From the NCBI RefSeq assembly GCF_002891295.1, contig NZ_LGUI01000001.1:806001-870000 (forward strand): a stretch of DNA of 64,000 nt. The letters are read 5' to 3'. The stretch is from Streptomyces eurocidicus. GTDB taxonomy: Bacteria; Actinomycetota; Actinomycetes; Streptomycetales; Streptomycetaceae. The position numbers and the translations under genes were made by a program. Positions 28,207 through 36,806 of the stretch are shown piece after piece; the stretch's first letter is position 1, and each line of letters starts with the position of its first letter. The notes beneath the pieces were generated by a model, which saw only the letters and a program-made list of their open reading frames with translations, had not been told where the DNA came from and did no database searches.

Positions 28207-30426
28207 TCAGGGGCCACCCCCGGATCCCCCCGCGAGCCGGTGGTCCAGGGCCGTACAACGACGCCCCGCGGAGACCGTGCGCACCGCCTGCCCCAGGGCC
28301 TTACGGGAGCCTACGAGCACTACGAGCCGTTTCGCCCGAGTCACTGCGGTATAGAGGAGATTGCGCTGAAGCATCATCCAGGCGCCGGTGGTGACGGGGA
28401 TCACCACGGCGGGGTACTCGCTGCCCTGCGAGCGGTGGATGGTCACGGCGTACGCGTGGGCCAGCTCGTCGAGTTCGTCGAAGTCGTAGCCGACCTCCTC
28501 GTCCTCGTCGGTGCGGACGGTCAGCCGCTGCTCGACCGTGTCCAGGGCGGTGACCACGCCCACCGTGCCGTTGAAGACGCCGTTCTCGCCCTTCTCGTAG
28601 TTGTTGCGGATCTGGGTGACCTTGTCGCCGACGCGGAAGACGCGGCCGCCGAAGCGCCGCTCCGGCAGGTCGGGGCGGGCCGGGGTGATGGCCTGCTGGA
28701 GCAGGCCGTTGAGGGTGCCCGCGCCGGCCGGGCCGCGGTGCATGGGGGCCAGTACCTGGATGTCGCGGCGGGGGTCCAGGCCGAACTTCGCGGGGATCCG
28801 GCGCGCCGCGACGTCCACGGTGAGCCGGCCCGCCTCCTCGGTGTCCTCCTCGACGAAGAGGAAGAAATCCGTCATCCCCTGGGTGAGGGGCGGCGTACCG
28901 GAGTTGATGCGGTGTGCATTGGTCACCACCCCGGACTCCTGCGCCTGCCGGAAGATCCGGGTGAGGCGCACGGCGGGGACGGGGCTGCCGGGGGCGAGGA
29001 GGTCGCGCAGGACCTCGCCGGCGCCGACGGACGGCAGCTGGTCGACGTCGCCGACGAGCAGCAGATGGGCCCCGGGCGCCACGGCCTTGACGAGCTTGTT
29101 GGCCAGCAGGAGGTCCAGCATGGACGCCTCGTCGACCACCACCAGGTCGGCGTCCAGCGGGCGGTCCTTGTCGTACGCGGCGTCGCCGCCGGGCTTGAGC
29201 TCCAGGAGCCGGTGCACGGTGGACGCCTCGGCACCGGTGAGCTCGGCGAGCCGCTTGGCGGCCCGGCCGGTGGGCGCGGCCAGCACGACCTTGGCCTTCC
29301 TGGCGCGGGCCAGCTCGACGACGGACCGCACGGTGAAGGACTTGCCGCAGCCGGGGCCGCCGGTGAGCACCGCGACCTTGCTGGTCAGGGCGAGCCGGAC
29401 GGCCTCCCGCTGCTCGGGGGCCAGCTCGGCGCCCGTGCGCCCGGCGAGCCAGGCCAGGGCCTTGTCCCACGGGACGTCCTGGAAGGCGGCGAGCCGGTCC
29501 TCGCCGGTCCGCAGCAGCCGGCCGAGCTGGGCGGCGAGGGAGATCTCGGCCCGGTGGAAGGGGACGAGGTAGACGGCGGTGACGGGCTCGCCGCCGTCCG
29601 GGCCGGGCACGGTCTCCCGGACCACGCCCTCCTCGGCGGCCAGTTCGGCGAGGCAGTCGATGACGAGGCCGGTGTCGACCTGGAGCAGCTTCACCGCGTC
29701 GGCGATCAGCCGCTCCTCGGGGAGGAAGCAGTGCCCCTGATCGGTGGACTGGGAAAGGGCGTACTGCAGCCCGGCCTTGACACGGTCCGGGCTGTCGTGC
29801 GGGATGCCGACGGCCTGGGCGATGCGGTCGGCGGTGAGGAAGCCGATGCCCCAGACGTCGGCGGCCAGCCGGTAGGGCTGGTTGCGGGTGACGGAGATGG
29901 ATGAGTCGCCGTACTTCTTGTAGATGCGGACGGCGATGGAGGTGGAGACGCCGACGCCCTGGAGGAAGACCATGACCTCCTTGATGGCCTTCTGCTCCTC
30001 CCAGGCGGCGCCGATCATCTTCGTCCGCTTGGGGCCGAGCCCGGGCACCTCGATCAGGCGCCCGGGCTCCTGTTCGATGACGTCCAGGGTGTCGGTGCCG
30101 AAGTGCTCGGTGATGCGGTCGGCGATGCGCGGGCCGATGCCCTTGATCAGGCCGGAGCCGAGGTAGCGGCGGATGCCCTGGATCGTGGCGGGCAGCAGGG
30201 TCGTGTAGTTCTCGACGGTGAACTGGCGGCCGTACTGCGGGTGGGAGCCCCAGCGGCCCTCCAGCCGCAGGGACTCGCCCGGCTGCGCGCCGAGCAGCGA
30301 GCCGACGACCGTGAGGAGGTCCCCGCCGCCGCGCCCGGTGTCGACGCGGGCCACGGTGTAGCCGCTCTCCTCGTTGGCATAAGTGATCCGCTCCAGGACC
30401 CCTTCGACCACCGCCATGTGTGCCAT
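28207..30426 (-). CDS. recD2: RecD2-type ATP-dependent DNA helicase
   Basis: A 739-aa superfamily 1B 5'-3' helicase that acts without RecBC. The N-terminal region (about residues 1-220) includes OB-like and helix-hairpin-helix segments (G-S-G-L-I-K-G-I-G-P-R-I-A-D-R-I and V-P-G-L-G-P-K-R). Walker A T-G-G-P-G-C-G-K-S-F-T lies near residue 360 and Walker B V-V-V-D-E-A-S-M-L-D near 430. V-G-D-V-D-Q-L-P-S-V-G and, near the end, H-R-S-Q-G-S-E-Y and L-Y-T-A-V-T-R-A-K are motifs III, V and VI. ATG 30426 is preferred; ATG 30417 is possible. A role in DNA repair is inferred from the family. Confidence 0.93.
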   Translation of the reverse strand: MAHMAVVEGVLERITYANEESGYTVARVDTGRGGGDLLTVVGSLLGAQPGESLRLEGRWGSHPQYGRQFTVENYTTLLPATIQGIRRYLGSGLIKGIGPRIADRITEHFGTDTLDVIEQEPGRLIEVPGLGPKRTKMIGAAWEEQKAIKEVMVFLQGVGVSTSIAVRIYKKYGDSSISVTRNQPYRLAADVWGIGFLTADRIAQAVGIPHDSPDRVKAGLQYALSQSTDQGHCFLPEERLIADAVKLLQVDTGLVIDCLAELAAEEGVVRETVPGPDGGEPVTAVYLVPFHRAEISLAAQLGRLLRTGEDRLAAFQDVPWDKALAWLAGRTGAELAPEQREAVRLALTSKVAVLTGGPGCGKSFTVRSVVELARARKAKVVLAAPTGRAAKRLAELTGAEASTVHRLLELKPGGDAAYDKDRPLDADLVVVDEASMLDLLLANKLVKAVAPGAHLLLVGDVDQLPSVGAGEVLRDLLAPGSPVPAVRLTRIFRQAQESGVVTNAHRINSGTPPLTQGMTDFFLFVEEDTEEAGRLTVDVAARRIPAKFGLDPRRDIQVLAPMHRGPAGAGTLNGLLQQAITPARPDLPERRFGGRVFRVGDKVTQIRNNYEKGENGVFNGTVGVVTALDTVEQRLTVRTDEDEEVGYDFDELDELAHAYAVTIHRSQGSEYPAVVIPVTTGAWMMLQRNLLYTAVTRAKRLVVLVGSRKALGQAVRTVSAGRRCTALDHRLAGGSGGGP

Positions 30427-30649
30427 GTCCCGACCGTACCGCCGGGGTCCGACAGGAAGTTCGGGCCCCCACGGGCCCCCGCCGCCCCTCCACGGGCGGG
30501 GAAAGGCCGAGGGGCCCGATCCGAAGACCAAGCCCCTCGGGTACCCCCCAAAACCGGCTTCCCCTGAATCCCCCCGGATCCCTCCCCGGGAAGCCCGACG
30601 CACAGTACGACCCGCCGTCGCGGCAAAGGGTTGCACCGCATTCAAGGAG

Positions 30650-31552
30650 TTATCGTTCCGTTACCGAAGGTGTGATCAAGGACCTTTCGGTTACCGCGGG
30701 TATCCCGGTGACGTACCGCCGGTAGCGGTCCAGGACCTCCGCGAGCACCTCGGCGCCGTCCCGCGCCCAGAGCGCGGGGCTGAAGATCTCGGTCTCGACG
30801 GGCCCCCGGTAGCCGGTCGCGTCGACCCGTTCGCGGAACCACCGCAGGTCCACGCACCCGTCGCCGAGCTGCCCCCGGCCCAGCAGCGCGCCCTCCGGCA
30901 GCGGGGTGACCCAGTCGGCGAGCTGGAAGGCGGCGATCCGGCCGCCCTCACCGGCCCGTACGAGCTGCTCGGCCACCGTGTCGTCCCACCACAGGTGGTA
31001 GGTGTCCACCACGACGCCCACCTGGTCGGCGGGGAAGCGCTCCGCCAGGTCGAGGGCCTGCCGGAGAGTGGAGACGGCCGAGCGGTCGGAGGCGAACATC
31101 GGGTGCAGCGGCTCGACCGCGAGGCGGACGCCGTACCGGGCCGCGTAGGGCCCGAGCGCGGCCAGCGCGTCGGCGACGCGCTCACGCGCCCCGGCGAGGT
31201 CGCGGTCGCCCTCGGGCAGGCCGCCGGGGACGAGGACGAGCGTGCGGGTGCCGAGCTCGGCGGCCTCCGCCACGGCCGCCCGGTTGTCGGCGAGCGCGGC
31301 CCGCCGGCGGTCCGGGTCGACGGCGGTCAGGAAGCCGCCCCGGCAGAGGCTGCTGACGGTCAGTCCGGCATCGCGGCAGAGCCGGGCGGCGGCCGCGGGC
31401 CCGTACTCCCGCACGGGCCCGCGCCAGAGCCCCACCCCGCGCACCCCGGCCGCCGCGCAGCCGGCGGCCAGCTCGGGCAGGCTCCACTGCCGTACGGTCT
31501 GCTGGTTGAGGCTGAACCTCGGGTCGGGGGGCGCCGGGGCGCGGCCGGTCAC
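30650..31552 (-). CDS. Sugar phosphate isomerase/epimerase-like TIM barrel
   Basis: A 300-aa AP-endonuclease-2/xylose isomerase-like barrel. Diagnostic parts: F-S-L-N-Q-Q-T-V-R-Q-W-S near the N terminus, V-E-P-L-H-P-M-F (metal Glu), V-V-V-D-T-Y-H-L-W-W-D (metal Asp/His), and E-T-E-I-F-S near the C terminus. The GTG at 31552 overlaps the DUF993 stop. The end of the gene, from about 30652 to 30703, contains an imperfect inverted repeat (TTACCGAAGGT/ACCTTTCGGTTACC) that may form the 3' hairpin. It belongs to a three-gene minus-strand operon with DUF993 and a Gfo/Idh/MocA dehydrogenase, which suggests catabolism of an unidentified sugar or keto-sugar. Confidence 0.85.
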   Translation of the reverse strand: MTGRAPAPPDPRFSLNQQTVRQWSLPELAAGCAAAGVRGVGLWRGPVREYGPAAAARLCRDAGLTVSSLCRGGFLTAVDPDRRRAALADNRAAVAEAAELGTRTLVLVPGGLPEGDRDLAGARERVADALAALGPYAARYGVRLAVEPLHPMFASDRSAVSTLRQALDLAERFPADQVGVVVDTYHLWWDDTVAEQLVRAGEGGRIAAFQLADWVTPLPEGALLGRGQLGDGCVDLRWFRERVDATGYRGPVETEIFSPALWARDGAEVLAEVLDRYRRYVTGIPAVTERSLITPSVTER

Positions 31553-32706
31553 CGGTCGACCCCGTGCACGGCCAGCAGCCGGGCCATCCGGTTCTGGGCG
31601 AGCGGCGGGTCCGGGAACAGCCCGAGGCCGTCGGCCAGTTCGTAGGCCCGCGCCAGGTGCGGCAGGGTGCGCGCGGCGTGCTGCCCGCCGGGCATCGCGA
31701 AGTGCCGCTGGTGCCCGGCGAGCCAGGCCAGCAGCACGACGCCCGTGCGGTAGCAGTGGGTGGGCGGTTCGAAGAGGTGCCGGGCGAGGGCCACGGTGGG
31801 GTCCAGGAGGGCCCGGAAGCGCTGCCGGTCGTCCGCGTCGAGCAGCCGCGTGGCATGGGCGGCGAGCGGGCCCAGCGGGTCGAAGACGCCGAGCAGGGCG
31901 TCGCTGTGGCCGTCCGCGTCGCCCTCGATCAGCTCGGGGTAGTGGAAGTCGTCGCCGGTGTAGCAGCGCACCCCGGCGGGCAGGCGCCGGCGCAGGGCGC
32001 GCTCGCGCTCCTTGTCCAGGAGCGAGATCTTCACACCGTGGACCTCGGCCGGGTGGTCGGCGACGATCCCGAGGAGGGTCTCCATGGCGGCGTCCGGGTC
32101 GCGGCTTCCCCAGTAGCCCTCCAGGGCGGGGTCGAACACGGTGCCGAGCCAGTGCAGGATCACGGGCCGGTCCGTCTGCCGCAGCAGCCCGCCGTAGAGC
32201 TCCCGGTAGTCGTCGGGGCCGGTGGCCACGGCCGCGAGGGCCCGGGAGGCCATCAGGACGGCCTGTGCGCCCTCCCCCTCGATCAGGGCGAGCTGTTCCT
32301 CGTAGGCGGCGGCGACGTCCGCCAGGGTGCCGTACGGGGGCGCGAGCTGGTCCGTGCCGGCCCCGCAGACGACGCGGCCGCCGACGGCCCGTGCCTCGGT
32401 GGCCGAGCGGCGGATCAGCCGGGCGGCCGCCGGCCAGTCCAGGCCCGCGCCGCGCTGCGCGGTGTCCATGGCCTCGGCGACCCCCAGGCCGTGCGCCCAC
32501 AGATGGCGCCGGAAGGCCAGGGTGGCCTCCCAGTCGAGCGAGGCGGGGCCGTGGGGGGTGGTGTTGCCGAAGGGGTCGGCGACGACGTGGGCGGCGGCCA
32601 GGATCCTGCGGGACGTGGGCGGGGTGCCCTGGGCGCTGAGCTCCAGGGGCAGGCACCGGGGCTCGTAATCGCGCAGGGCGCCGGAGGCGTCGGGCAGCCG
32701 GATCAT
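31549..32706 (-). CDS. DUF993-family protein (dihydrodipicolinate synthase-like barrel)
   Basis: A 385-aa protein that I recognise as DUF993 from its length and segments such as V-V-A-D-P-F-G-N-T-T-P, L-A-P-P-Y-G-T-L-A-D-V, V-I-L-H-W-L-G-T-V-F-D-P, G-V-K-I-S-L-L-D-K-E and Y-T-G-D-D-F-H-Y. The G-V-K-I-S-L-L and T-G-D-D-F positions match the Schiff-base strand and following loop of the DapA/NAL aldolase barrel, so an aldolase or dehydratase reaction on a sugar acid is plausible but unproven. It overlaps both neighbours by four bases (GTGA and ATGA), tight coupling that implies consecutive steps in one pathway. Confidence 0.82.
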   Translation of the reverse strand: MIRLPDASGALRDYEPRCLPLELSAQGTPPTSRRILAAAHVVADPFGNTTPHGPASLDWEATLAFRRHLWAHGLGVAEAMDTAQRGAGLDWPAAARLIRRSATEARAVGGRVVCGAGTDQLAPPYGTLADVAAAYEEQLALIEGEGAQAVLMASRALAAVATGPDDYRELYGGLLRQTDRPVILHWLGTVFDPALEGYWGSRDPDAAMETLLGIVADHPAEVHGVKISLLDKERERALRRRLPAGVRCYTGDDFHYPELIEGDADGHSDALLGVFDPLGPLAAHATRLLDADDRQRFRALLDPTVALARHLFEPPTHCYRTGVVLLAWLAGHQRHFAMPGGQHAARTLPHLARAYELADGLGLFPDPPLAQNRMARLLAVHGVDR

Positions 32707-33854
32707 GACCCGGTCACCCGCATCCTGCGGCCCTCCTTGGCGGAGATCCGGGCCAGCTGGGCGAGCCGTACGCCCCGGGCGCCCGCGAGGAGGTCGTGGG
32801 GCCAGGGCCCGCCGAGCGCCACATGGCGCAGGAAGAGCTCCCACTGGGCCTTGAAGGCGTTCTCGGACGGCCCGTCGTCGGGGACCTCCTGCCATTGCGC
32901 GCGGAAGTCGCCGGCCGCCGGGACGTCGGGGTCCCAGACGGGCCGGGGGGTGACCGAACGGTGCTGGACCCGGCAGTGCCGGAGCCCGGCGACGGCCGAG
33001 CCCTCCGTGCCGTCCACCTGGAACTCCAGCAGCTCGTCGCGGTGGACGCGCACCGCCCAGGAGGAGTTGAGCTGGGCGACGGCCCCGCTCTCCAGCTCCA
33101 GGACGGCGTAGACGGCGTCGTCGGCCCGGGCCTCGTACGGCTTCCCCCGCTCGTCCCAGCGGCGCGGGATGTGGGTGGCCCGGTGCGCCTGTACGGACCT
33201 GATGGGCCCGAAGAGCCCGGTCAGGACGTACTCCCAGTGCGGGAACATGTCGGAGGTGATGCCCTCGTCCTCCTCGCGGTAGTTCCACGACGGCCGCTGG
33301 GCGGGCCGCCGGTCGCCTTCGAAGACCCAGTAGCCGAACTCGCCCCGGACGGAGAGGATCCGGCCGAAGAAGCCCTCGTCGACGAGCCGCTTGAGCTTGC
33401 GGATGCCGGGCAGGAAGAGCTTGTCCTGGACGACGCCGTGCCGGACTCCCGCCTTACGGGCGCGCTCGTAGAGGTCGGTGGCGCCGCCGGGGTCGAGGGC
33501 GGTGGGCTTCTCGCAGTACACGTGCTTGCCCGCGGCGACGGCCTTACGGAGGGCGTCCTCGCGGGCGGAGGTGATCTGGGCGTCGAAGTAGACGCCGACG
33601 GCCGGGTCGGCGAGGGCGGCGTCGAGGTCGGTCGTCCAGTGCTCCAGCCCGTACCGCCCGGCGAGCGCGCGGAGCCGGCCCGCGTCCCGCCCCACCAGCA
33701 GGGGCTCCGGCCACAGCCGGGTGCCGTCGCCGAGGTCGAGGCCGCCCTGCTCGCGGAGGGCGAGGACCGAGCGCACGAGGTGCTGGCGGTGGCCCATGCG
33801 GCCGGTCACGCCGTTCATGGCGATCCGCAAGGTTCTGGTGTCGGTGCCGGTCAT
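32703..33854 (-). CDS. Gfo/Idh/MocA-family oxidoreductase of the DUF993 cluster
   Basis: A 383-aa dehydrogenase. Its N terminus, I-A-M-N-G-V-T-G-R-M-G, is an unusual variant of the Rossmann motif. Y-C-E-K-P-T-A near residue 130 is the EKP signature. L-F-L-P-G-I-R-K-L-K-R-L-V and D-M-F-P-H-W-E-Y-V-L place the catalytic helix; His replaces the usual first D/H pair arrangement. It heads the minus-strand operon, with an AAGGGGG-type ribosome site. The partner barrels and DUF993 protein suggest oxidation of a sugar to a 3-keto form followed by isomerisation or cleavage (inference). The 64-bp gap to the divergent barrel gene must hold both promoters. Confidence 0.87.
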   Translation of the reverse strand: MTGTDTRTLRIAMNGVTGRMGHRQHLVRSVLALREQGGLDLGDGTRLWPEPLLVGRDAGRLRALAGRYGLEHWTTDLDAALADPAVGVYFDAQITSAREDALRKAVAAGKHVYCEKPTALDPGGATDLYERARKAGVRHGVVQDKLFLPGIRKLKRLVDEGFFGRILSVRGEFGYWVFEGDRRPAQRPSWNYREEDEGITSDMFPHWEYVLTGLFGPIRSVQAHRATHIPRRWDERGKPYEARADDAVYAVLELESGAVAQLNSSWAVRVHRDELLEFQVDGTEGSAVAGLRHCRVQHRSVTPRPVWDPDVPAAGDFRAQWQEVPDDGPSENAFKAQWELFLRHVALGGPWPHDLLAGARGVRLAQLARISAKEGRRMRVTGS

Positions 33855-33918
33855 CCCTGGGACCCCCTTCTGCCGTACAAGGAGCATTTCCCGCCCGCAC
33901 CCGGGGAACCCGGTCCCC

Positions 33919-34722
33919 ATGAAACTGGCCTTCTCCACCCTCGGTGTCCCCGGTCTGCCGCTCCCCGACGTGGCGCGGCTCGCCCGTGCGCACGGCTACG
34001 ACGGCGTCGAACTGCGCGCGCACCCGGAGGAACCGCTGCATCCGGGCTCGGGGCCGCGCGAGCGGTCCGCGGCGACCGAGGTGTTCGCCGCGGCGGAGGT
34101 CGCGATCCTGGCGGTGGCCGGGTACGTCCGGGTCGCGTCGGAGGAGCCGGACGAGACGGTGCTCGGGGAGCTGTCCGCGCTGGTCCGGCTCGCCGGCGAC
34201 CTCGGCGCGCGGTACGCCCGGGTGTTCCCCGGGGGCGGGGACCGGCCGGCGGCGGAGGCCGACGCGGCCGCCGCGCGGCGGCTGGGGGCCGTCGCGCCGC
34301 TCGCCGCCGACCTGGGCGTGCACGTCCTGCTGGAGACCCATGACTCGCACCGCAGGGCGCGGGACGCGGCGCGGATCCTGGGTCCGGTCGGCCACCCGAA
34401 CGTCGGAGCGCTCTGGGACGTCCTGCACACCTGGCTCGGCGGCGAGAGCCCGGCGCTGAGCTTCCCGCCGCTCTCCCCGCACCTGGGCTACGTCCAGGTG
34501 AAGGACGTGGCCTCGGCGGAGGACACCGCCCCGCTGCCGCTGGGCTCGGGGGTGCTGCCGCTGCCCGACTGCGTGCGGGTGCTCGGCCGGGCGGGCTGGG
34601 ACGGCTGGCTGTGCTGGGAGTACGAGAAGCGCTGGTACCCCCAGGCGGCCGACTTCCAGCAGCTGGCGGGGCCCGGCCGGGAGTACCTGCTGGGGCTCGT
34701 CGACGGGGCGCGGGCGGCCTGA
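33919..34722 (+). CDS. Sugar phosphate isomerase/epimerase-like TIM barrel (second)
   Basis: A 267-aa barrel starting M-K-L-A-F-S-T-L-G-V-P-G. Metal ligands can be seen in L-L-E-T-H-D-S-H, G-A-L-W-D-V-L-H-T and Y-V-Q-V-K-D-V. C-W-E-Y-E-K-R-W-Y-P near the end is shared with family members that accompany Gfo/Idh/MocA dehydrogenases. It is divergent from the DUF993 operon and is followed 68 bp later by a TetR gene on the same strand. Substrate unknown. Confidence 0.87.
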   Translation: MKLAFSTLGVPGLPLPDVARLARAHGYDGVELRAHPEEPLHPGSGPRERSAATEVFAAAEVAILAVAGYVRVASEEPDETVLGELSALVRLAGDLGARYARVFPGGGDRPAAEADAAAARRLGAVAPLAADLGVHVLLETHDSHRRARDAARILGPVGHPNVGALWDVLHTWLGGESPALSFPPLSPHLGYVQVKDVASAEDTAPLPLGSGVLPLPDCVRVLGRAGWDGWLCWEYEKRWYPQAADFQQLAGPGREYLLGLVDGARAA

Positions 34723-34790
34723 GCCCCCTCCCGGCGGCCCGGCCCGGCGGCGGGCCGAACCGTATGATCGACGGGGCGAGAGGGCTGCAC

Positions 34791-35414
34791 ATGACGGTGG
34801 ACACCAAGGAACGGCTGATCGGCGCGGCGGAGACCGTCCTGCGGACCCAGGGGTACGGCAAGTCCAGCGCGCGGACGATCGCCAAGGAGGCCGGGGTCAA
34901 CTCCGCCCTGGTCTTCTACCATTTCGGCGGGGTCGACCCGCTGCTGTTCGCCGCCCTCGACCGGTCCTCGGCCGAGCGGATGACGGTGCTCGCCGACGCC
35001 GTCTCCGGCTGCCGGACCCTGGAGGACCTCATCGAGGCCGCCACCCGGATCTACCGCCACGACATCGAGGCCGGACACCTGACGCTCTTCGCCGAGCTGG
35101 TCGCCGCCGCCGTGGCCAAGCCGGAGCTGCGGGAGGAGATCCGGGTGCGGGCCGAGCCGTGGATCGCCTTCATCGAGGCGACCCTGGAGCGGGTGATCGG
35201 CGGCACCCCGCTGGCCCGCCTGACGCCGCCGCGCGACCTGGCCAACGCGGCCATCACGTTCTACCTCGGCGTCAACCTCTTCACCGTCCTGGACGCCGAC
35301 CGCTCCCGTACGGACTCGGTGTTCGCGATGGCCCGGCGGCTGGCCCCGCGCGCCCGCCTGCTGACCCGCCGGCTGCCCGCCCGGCTCGTCATCAAGCGGC
35401 GCGCGCACGGCTGA
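34791..35414 (+). CDS. TetR-family regulator next to the DUF993 cluster
   Basis: A 207-aa TetR regulator with HTH G-K-S-S-A-R-T-I-A-K-E-A-G-V-N-S-A-L-V-F-Y-H-F at about residues 24-46. The C-terminal part has a conserved F-A-E-L-V-A-A-A-V and Y-L-G-V-N-L-F segment. I chose ATG 34791 (M-T-V-D-T-K-E-R), preceded by GAGAGGG; an in-frame ATG at 34764 is less well spaced. Whether it controls the adjacent sugar genes is unknown; 68 bp separate it from the barrel gene on the same strand. Confidence 0.87.
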   Translation: MTVDTKERLIGAAETVLRTQGYGKSSARTIAKEAGVNSALVFYHFGGVDPLLFAALDRSSAERMTVLADAVSGCRTLEDLIEAATRIYRHDIEAGHLTLFAELVAAAVAKPELREEIRVRAEPWIAFIEATLERVIGGTPLARLTPPRDLANAAITFYLGVNLFTVLDADRSRTDSVFAMARRLAPRARLLTRRLPARLVIKRRAHG

Positions 35415-35854
35415 CGCCCACCCCGCGCGGAACCGCTCCGGGGCGCCGCCCGTCCAAGGCGCGTGCTGTCGTCGAACGACCGCCGGACGGTGTCGGCGTG
35501 CGCCCCGGGCCGCGTCGCTGACCTCCCTCTCCGCCGTCCGCGGCAGGGCAGCGCACCGCCGCCGGCGCACCCCCTTCCACAGCGCCGGTGGCGGCTCCCC
35601 GGGGCACTGCGGCGCCGTGGGCCGCCGGAGTGCGGGCCGGGCCCCGGGCGCCGGCGCGACCGGCGTACGGGTCCGGCGGCGCGCCCCGCACACACCTTGT
35701 TCCGCCCGTCCCGGCCGCCCCGACGCGCCCCGCACGTCTGGCGTGCGCCGGGGCCGGGGAGCCAGGCTGAGGCGCGGGGTGGCACGGGGCCGGGCACAGG
35801 GCCGGGGAACGCCCCGGACGAAGGGCGCGACGGGACGGGCGGCGGACACCCCGG
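35415..35854. other. 440-bp gene-free region before the heptamer array
   Basis: High-GC sequence in which all long open frames have codon bias unlike real genes. I see no gene, terminator or clear promoter. Confidence 0.5.
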
Positions 35855-36043
35855 CGGCAGACGGCAGACGGCAGACGGCAGACGGCAGACGGCAGACGGC
35901 AGACGGCAGACGGCAGACGGCAGACGGCAGACGGCAGACGGCAGACGGCAGACGGCAGACGGCAGACGGCAGACGGCAGACGGCAGACGGCAGACGGCAG
36001 ACGGCAGACGGCAGACGGCAGACGGCAGACGGCAGACGGCAGA
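35855..36043 (+). repeat. Perfect heptanucleotide array, (CGGCAGA) x 27
   Basis: Exactly 27 uninterrupted copies of CGGCAGA, 189 bp, without a single substitution. Because 7 is not a multiple of 3, all frames of a strand read the same heptapeptide in rotation (R-Q-T-A-D-G-R on plus, C-R-L-P-S-A-V on minus) and none has a stop. It ends 70 bp before a lipoprotein gene. Such perfection implies recent expansion and likely length variation. Confidence 0.97.
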
Positions 36044-36113
36044 CGGGAACGTCCGGGGGTGCGGGGGAGACACGGCGGGACGTCCGGGGCCCGGCGGGGA
36101 CAGGGGGGACACC

Positions 36114-36758
36114 ATGCGGCATCGCGCGCGGCCGGTCGCGCTGCTCACGCTCGTCCTGCTCGCGGGACCGGCGGCGGGGGCCTCGCTGGCCGGCTGCCAG
36201 GCGCCGGTCCGGGCCGCCGGGGACGACCGGAGGCCGGTGGCCGCCTCCGTGCCGCCCTCGCCCGCGCTGCCGGAGCCGGGGGCCACGTTCCTGGCCCGGA
36301 GCGCCTGCGCCGGCGGCGGAGGGGCCTCCTTCACCGAGGTCTCGTGCGCGAGCGAGCGGGCCGTCGCCCGGGTCCTGGCCCGCTACAACGGCCCGCGGGA
36401 CGACGGCCCCCGCTGCCCGGCCGCCACGGACTTCGTGCTGCACATCACCGCGGTGGACCGGGGCACGTCGGAGGAGGACAGCGCCCCGGAGGGCTACGCC
36501 TGCATGCGCAACCTCCAGGAGCCGCACCCCGGCGACCCGGGGCGCGGCGGCGGCCCGCTGACGGTGACCGGCGACTGCGTGTACGCCGAGCGGCGGGGCG
36601 TGGTGAAGGAGACCGCCTGCGACGGCTCGGGCCCGCACGCCCCGGAGTACCGGGTGACGCGCGAGGTCGGCGCGCGGGCGGACTGCCCGGCCTCGACCGA
36701 CCTGTACGTACACGTCGGCGGCGGGACACCCATAGGGTGCGCCCGCCGCCTGGTGTGA
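36114..36758 (+). CDS. Putative lipoprotein with duplicated Cys-containing domain (LppU/SCO3897-like)
   Basis: A 214-aa protein. The N terminus M-R-H-R-A-R-P-V-A-L-L-T-L-V-L-L is a signal peptide with lipobox L-A-G-C (Cys about 26), so it should be lipid-anchored outside the membrane. Two similar modules follow. Module 1 runs V-S-C-A-S ... A-R-V-L-A-R-Y-N-G ... C-P-A-A-T-D-F-V-L-H-I ... C-M-R-N-L. Module 2 runs E-T-A-C-D-G ... Y-R-V-T-R-E-V-G ... C-P-A-S-T-D-L-Y-V-H-V ... C-A-R-R-L. Each has three matching cysteines, suggesting disulfides. It resembles LppU/SCO3897-type proteins as I recall them. The ribosome site is AGGGGGG. The heptamer array lies just upstream and may alter its expression. 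Confidence 0.75.
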   Translation: MRHRARPVALLTLVLLAGPAAGASLAGCQAPVRAAGDDRRPVAASVPPSPALPEPGATFLARSACAGGGGASFTEVSCASERAVARVLARYNGPRDDGPRCPAATDFVLHITAVDRGTSEEDSAPEGYACMRNLQEPHPGDPGRGGGPLTVTGDCVYAERRGVVKETACDGSGPHAPEYRVTREVGARADCPASTDLYVHVGGGTPIGCARRLV

Positions 36759-36806
36759 ACTCAGGGACCCGGCGGCCTTACGGACGACCGCGCGGCCCCG
36801 GCGTCC

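Noticed and set aside
35855..36043. Array considered as CRISPR or replication origin iterons
   Set aside because: 7-bp units with no spacers; no Rep protein, DnaA boxes or partition genes nearby.
35463..36758. Longer lipoprotein reading frame that includes the heptamer array
   Set aside because: The signal peptide and ribosome site place the start at 36114; a cytoplasmic repeat before a lipobox makes no sense. Kept only as a remote possibility.
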